This document shows positions 5,356-7,653 of a DNA stretch of 7,653 nucleotides, piece after piece. The notes beneath the pieces were generated by a model, which saw only the letters and a list, made by a program, of their open reading frames with translations, was not told where the DNA came from and did not search any database. The DNA is taken from the NCBI GenBank assembly GCA_012512495.1, contig JAAZEC010000216.1:1-7653 (forward strand). The letters run 5' to 3'. The position numbers were made by a program, and so were the translations under genes. This DNA comes from Erysipelothrix sp. Its GTDB lineage: Bacteria > Bacillota_I > Bacilli_A > Erysipelotrichales > Erysipelotrichaceae. Each line of letters opens with the position of its first letter. The stretch's first letter is position 1.

Positions 5356-5960
5356 TGAAATCCTACACAGCTAAAACCTTAGAAGACTTACTCCAAAGTG
5401 TCGCAGCTGAAAAGAACACGACCGTCGATCAACTAACCTACACCGTTACCGAAGAAAAAAACGGCTTCCTAGGCTTTGGATCCTCAGTCACCGCCACCGT
5501 CTTCGCACCCGCAGACGTTCAAGAGTTCATTAAGAACTATCTCGCTACTTTCTTTGAAAACCTCGACTTCCCAATTGATATCACAGTCACCCTAGAGGAC
5601 AACACGTATCATGTCGATCTGAACGCAGAAAACAATGCGATCATCATCGGCCGCGGCGGTCAATCCCTCCATGGTTTAAGTCAGGTATTAAGAAATGCGA
5701 CCAACAATCGCTTCAAACAAAGATTCTACATTATCCTAGACGTCAATAACTACAAAGAAGAGCGACACTCAAAAGTCAGCTCACTAGCCCGACGCATAGG
5801 CAAGAATGTTCAAAAAACAAGAATCGATGCCACGCTAGACCCGATGCCAAACGATGAGCGAAAAGTCATCCATCAAACGCTCTCAAATTACGACCACATC
5901 GAAACAATCAGTGAAGGCGACGGCGCAATGCGACGCGTCATCATCAAATACATAGACTAA
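5355..5960 (+). CDS. jag: RNA-binding protein Jag/KhpB (Jag-N, KH and R3H domains)
   Basis: The 201-residue protein has the full family order. A Jag-N domain covers about 1-50, with the hallmark KNGFLGFGSS at 35-44. A KH domain covers about 65-145, with the GxxG loop IIIGRGGQS at 96-104. An R3H domain covers about 150-201, with R169 and H173 forming the Arg-x3-His motif, and SEGDGAMRRVIIKYI at the end. KhpB binds many RNAs together with KhpA and affects cell elongation and division in streptococci and relatives; the yidC-jag pair is widely conserved. Its ATG overlaps the yidC stop (TAATG) and has AAGGAGG (5341-5347) 7 nt upstream. A terminator follows 2 nt after its stop, closing the rpmH-rnpA-yidC-jag unit. 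Confidence 0.95.
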   Translation: MKSYTAKTLEDLLQSVAAEKNTTVDQLTYTVTEEKNGFLGFGSSVTATVFAPADVQEFIKNYLATFFENLDFPIDITVTLEDNTYHVDLNAENNAIIIGRGGQSLHGLSQVLRNATNNRFKQRFYIILDVNNYKEERHSKVSSLARRIGKNVQKTRIDATLDPMPNDERKVIHQTLSNYDHIETISEGDGAMRRVIIKYID

Positions 5961-5962
5961 TC

Positions 5963-5982
5963 AAGGGGGTATCCCCTTTTTT
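5963..5982 (+). terminator. Intrinsic terminator after jag
   Basis: AAGGGG (5963-5968) pairs with CCCCTT (5973-5978) around GTAT, and the T run continues to 5982. It is the most GC-rich stem of the terminators here and lies directly against the pth promoter. Confidence 0.85.
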
Positions 5983-5984
5983 AG

Positions 5985-5993
5985 TGGTATAAT
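5985..5993 (+). promoter_or_regulatory. Extended -10 promoter of pth-mfd
   Basis: TGG followed by a perfect TATAAT (5988-5993) makes a TGn extended -10. The position 17 nt upstream is the G run of the jag terminator, so there is no -35. The transcript would start near 6000, leaving a leader of about 17 nt before the pth start. Confidence 0.65.
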
Positions 5994-6016
5994 GAAACAA
6001 CAGAAAGGAACTCAAT

Positions 6017-6601
6017 ATGATCCTAATCGTAGGCCTGGGAAACCCAGGCAAAGAATATGAAAACACCCGGCATAATACAGGGTTCAAAGTCATAGACCTC
6101 GTCGCAGAAAAGCTAAACGCCGGAGCACCCCAAAAGAAGTTCAACGGTCTCTACCATAAAATAAAGAGCGACAACACCGACGTCATCCTCCTCAAGCCCC
6201 AAACCTTCATGAACCTCTCAGGGGAATGCGTCATTCAATTCATGAACTACTTCAAAATTGACCTCTCAGATCTACTCGTCATCCACGACGATCTCGATTT
6301 ACCCGTAGGTAAAATAAGAATCAAAAACACCGGAAGTGACGGCGGCCAACGTGGCATGAGAAACATCATAACCCACCTAGGCACCTCCAACATTCACCGC
6401 TGCCGTGTCGGAATCGACAACGACAAACGAATCCCCACCGTCAGTTACGTCCTAGGTAAAGTCGAAAGCGACAAAACGGAAGCCTACCAAGACAGCCTCC
6501 AACGCGCCGCGAGCTGTGCCATCGATTTCATCACCAAAGACATCCAAACACTCATGAACACCTACAACAGTAACGGTACTAAAGATGAAGTGGCTAAATA
6601 G
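6017..6601 (+). CDS. pth: Peptidyl-tRNA hydrolase (Pth1)
   Basis: Frees tRNAs from peptidyl-tRNAs dropped by stalled ribosomes, an essential cytoplasmic step. The 194 residues match the family length. Signature GLGNPGKEYENTRHNTG is at 6-22, with N9 and catalytic H19; KPQTFMNLSG at 60-69 with N66; and HDDLDLP at 90-96 with D92, so most of the active site is present. The loop that usually reads GGHNG reads GGQRG (109-113), putting R112 where E. coli has N114, a residue known to matter for binding and catalysis. AAAGGA (6004-6009) lies 7 nt before ATG. It has its own promoter, and its 3' end overlaps mfd by 17 nt, the conserved pth-mfd pair of Firmicutes. Confidence 0.96.
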   Translation: MILIVGLGNPGKEYENTRHNTGFKVIDLVAEKLNAGAPQKKFNGLYHKIKSDNTDVILLKPQTFMNLSGECVIQFMNYFKIDLSDLLVIHDDLDLPVGKIRIKNTGSDGGQRGMRNIITHLGTSNIHRCRVGIDNDKRIPTVSYVLGKVESDKTEAYQDSLQRAASCAIDFITKDIQTLMNTYNSNGTKDEVAK

Positions 6602-7653
6602 AGAACTTCAGAAACAACAACTAGCCAAAGGGATCCACAATCCCTCTTTTAACTATGCCCACCTCACCACTATTCAAGAAGCCAGCGTCCTCTACGCTGC
6701 CCTCCAAGAAGAAAAACAAATCATTGTCATTAAAGAAAACGAAACCCAAGCCAGAGCACTCAACACACAAATGGAATCCCTCTTCCCCGACATAACAACT
6801 CAACTCTTCCTACAAGAGGATTCCCTGCGCGTCGAAGCCATCGCCTCATCCCCCGAAAACCACTACGAGAAGATGGAAGCCCTCTACAACATCCTCTACC
6901 ATCCACCCAAGCTGCTACTAACCACCAGTGCCACCCTCATGAGATACCTCGCCAGCCCAGAGCTACTCAAAGAGCGAACCACCCGTCTCAAAATAGACAC
7001 CGAGATCGAAATGAACGACCTCGCCAGTAAGCTTCTTCAAATGGGCTACCAACAAGTACAAGTCGTCGAGAAACCCTTCACCTTCGCCAGAAGAGGCGGC
7101 CTCATTGACGTCTTCACCATTCAACACCCCAACCCCATCCGAATCGACTTCTTCGATAACCTCATCGAAAACATGAGGTTCTTCGACGTAGAAACTCAAC
7201 GAAGCCTCAGTGACATACAAGAAGTCACCCTCTTCGTCGCCAGTGAATACCTCACCAACGACCATCAAAAGGCCACCATCATCAACAGAGTCAACGAACG
7301 ACTCGCCCTCATTAAAGAGAAAACAGAACCCAGCACCTACGAGATCCTCTACGAAAACATCTACAAAGATGTCGATGATTTTATCCTCAATGCCATCGAC
7401 GCCAGATACTACGATCTCTTCGCACTCTCCAACCCCACCCACCAAATCACTGATTTCCTACCAAACGCCAAGATCATCCTCAGTCCCTCACCCACAATCG
7501 AAAAGAGCGCCAAGTTCTTTCTCGACGAAAGTGTCGACTACCTCATCAGTAAACACCAGGAACTCAAAGGACTCGATCAGTATGATCTCTTCCCCAGAAC
7601 AGAAACCATCCAACAACACAAACCTCTTTTATTCCATCAATTTCAGGCCTCCA
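6585..7653 (+). CDS. mfd: Transcription-repair coupling factor Mfd, N-terminal part
   Basis: Mfd removes RNA polymerase stalled at lesions and recruits UvrA. The frame is open for 356 codons to the window edge; whole Mfd proteins are about 1,150 residues, so only the N-terminal UvrB-like part (D1a, D2, D1b) is here, with the RNA-polymerase-binding, helicase and UvrA-regulating parts beyond. The segment SLRVEAIASSPENHYEKMEA (80-99) and the run FARRGGLIDVF (167-177), PIRIDFFDNLIE (184-195) and TQRSL (204-208) match the UvrB-homology module; no Walker A is present in this region, as is normal for Mfd. The ATG lies within the last codons of pth in another frame and has no clear Shine-Dalgarno, so translation is probably coupled to pth. 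Third codon positions are strongly C-rich. Confidence 0.94.
   Translation, partial: MKWLNRELQKQQLAKGIHNPSFNYAHLTTIQEASVLYAALQEEKQIIVIKENETQARALNTQMESLFPDITTQLFLQEDSLRVEAIASSPENHYEKMEALYNILYHPPKLLLTTSATLMRYLASPELLKERTTRLKIDTEIEMNDLASKLLQMGYQQVQVVEKPFTFARRGGLIDVFTIQHPNPIRIDFFDNLIENMRFFDVETQRSLSDIQEVTLFVASEYLTNDHQKATIINRVNERLALIKEKTEPSTYEILYENIYKDVDDFILNAIDARYYDLFALSNPTHQITDFLPNAKIILSPSPTIEKSAKFFLDESVDYLISKHQELKGLDQYDLFPRTETIQQHKPLLFHQFQAS

Noticed and set aside
6963..7445. 160-codon minus-strand open frame opposite mfd
   Set aside because: It lies antisense to a well-recognised mfd. Its Val/Gly/Glu/Asp-rich makeup is what the complement of C-rich codons produces.

Overview
The window is a chromosomal replication-origin region of a low-to-moderate GC Bacillota-type bacterium. 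Three things point there. dnaN and dnaA run leftward from a cluster of DnaA boxes. rpmH-rnpA-yidC-jag runs rightward. The proteins look like Firmicutes versions: a lipoprotein-type YidC, a Jag with all three domains, and a CatE-like dioxygenase. Tryptophan is written TGG and no coding frame contains an internal TGA, so the standard code is in use. An Erysipelotrichia or Mollicutes-neighbour lineage is my guess, held with low certainty.

Layout. Minus strand: dnaN (1-764, its 3' end lies outside the window) and dnaA (886-2220). They are separated by a 121-bp spacer holding a dnaN promoter and two abutting DnaA boxes. Positions 2221-2712 form the main oriC, with about a dozen DnaA-box-like 9-mers around one perfect TTATCCACA, an AT-rich tract and several short repeats. 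Plus strand: a two-module VOC/CatE-like dioxygenase gene (2713-3549), closed by a 16-bp-stem bidirectional terminator and followed by a second hairpin with a T tract. A gene-free stretch (about 3666-3879) holds several mutually exclusive helices. Then come rpmH (3955-4089) with a strong promoter and a terminator behind it, rnpA (4125-4487), yidC (4474-5355) and jag (5355-5960), overlapping or closely packed. A terminator followed at once by an extended -10 promoter separates these from pth (6017-6601) and the 5' part of mfd (6585-7653, cut by the window edge).

How it fits together. DnaA opens the origin and DnaN is the clamp, and DnaA boxes sit in both the dnaA and dnaN leaders, so autoregulation is likely. 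The rightward genes serve ribosome assembly (L34), tRNA processing (RnpA), membrane insertion (YidC), RNA binding (Jag/KhpB), peptidyl-tRNA recycling (Pth) and transcription-coupled repair (Mfd). The VOC gene is the outlier, sitting where many Firmicutes have only dnaA-rpmH intergenic DNA.

Main points of interest: the dioxygenase gene next to oriC with a different codon style; coding strands rich in A+C on both arms, the reverse of the usual leading-strand G/T excess, with the switch lying right of the DnaA boxes; a Gln where YidC normally has its groove Arg; an Arg where Pth normally has an active-site Asn; and a structured non-coding stretch before rpmH. I do not see a mobile element, CRISPR array, tRNA or rRNA. 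I see no clearly new multi-gene system.
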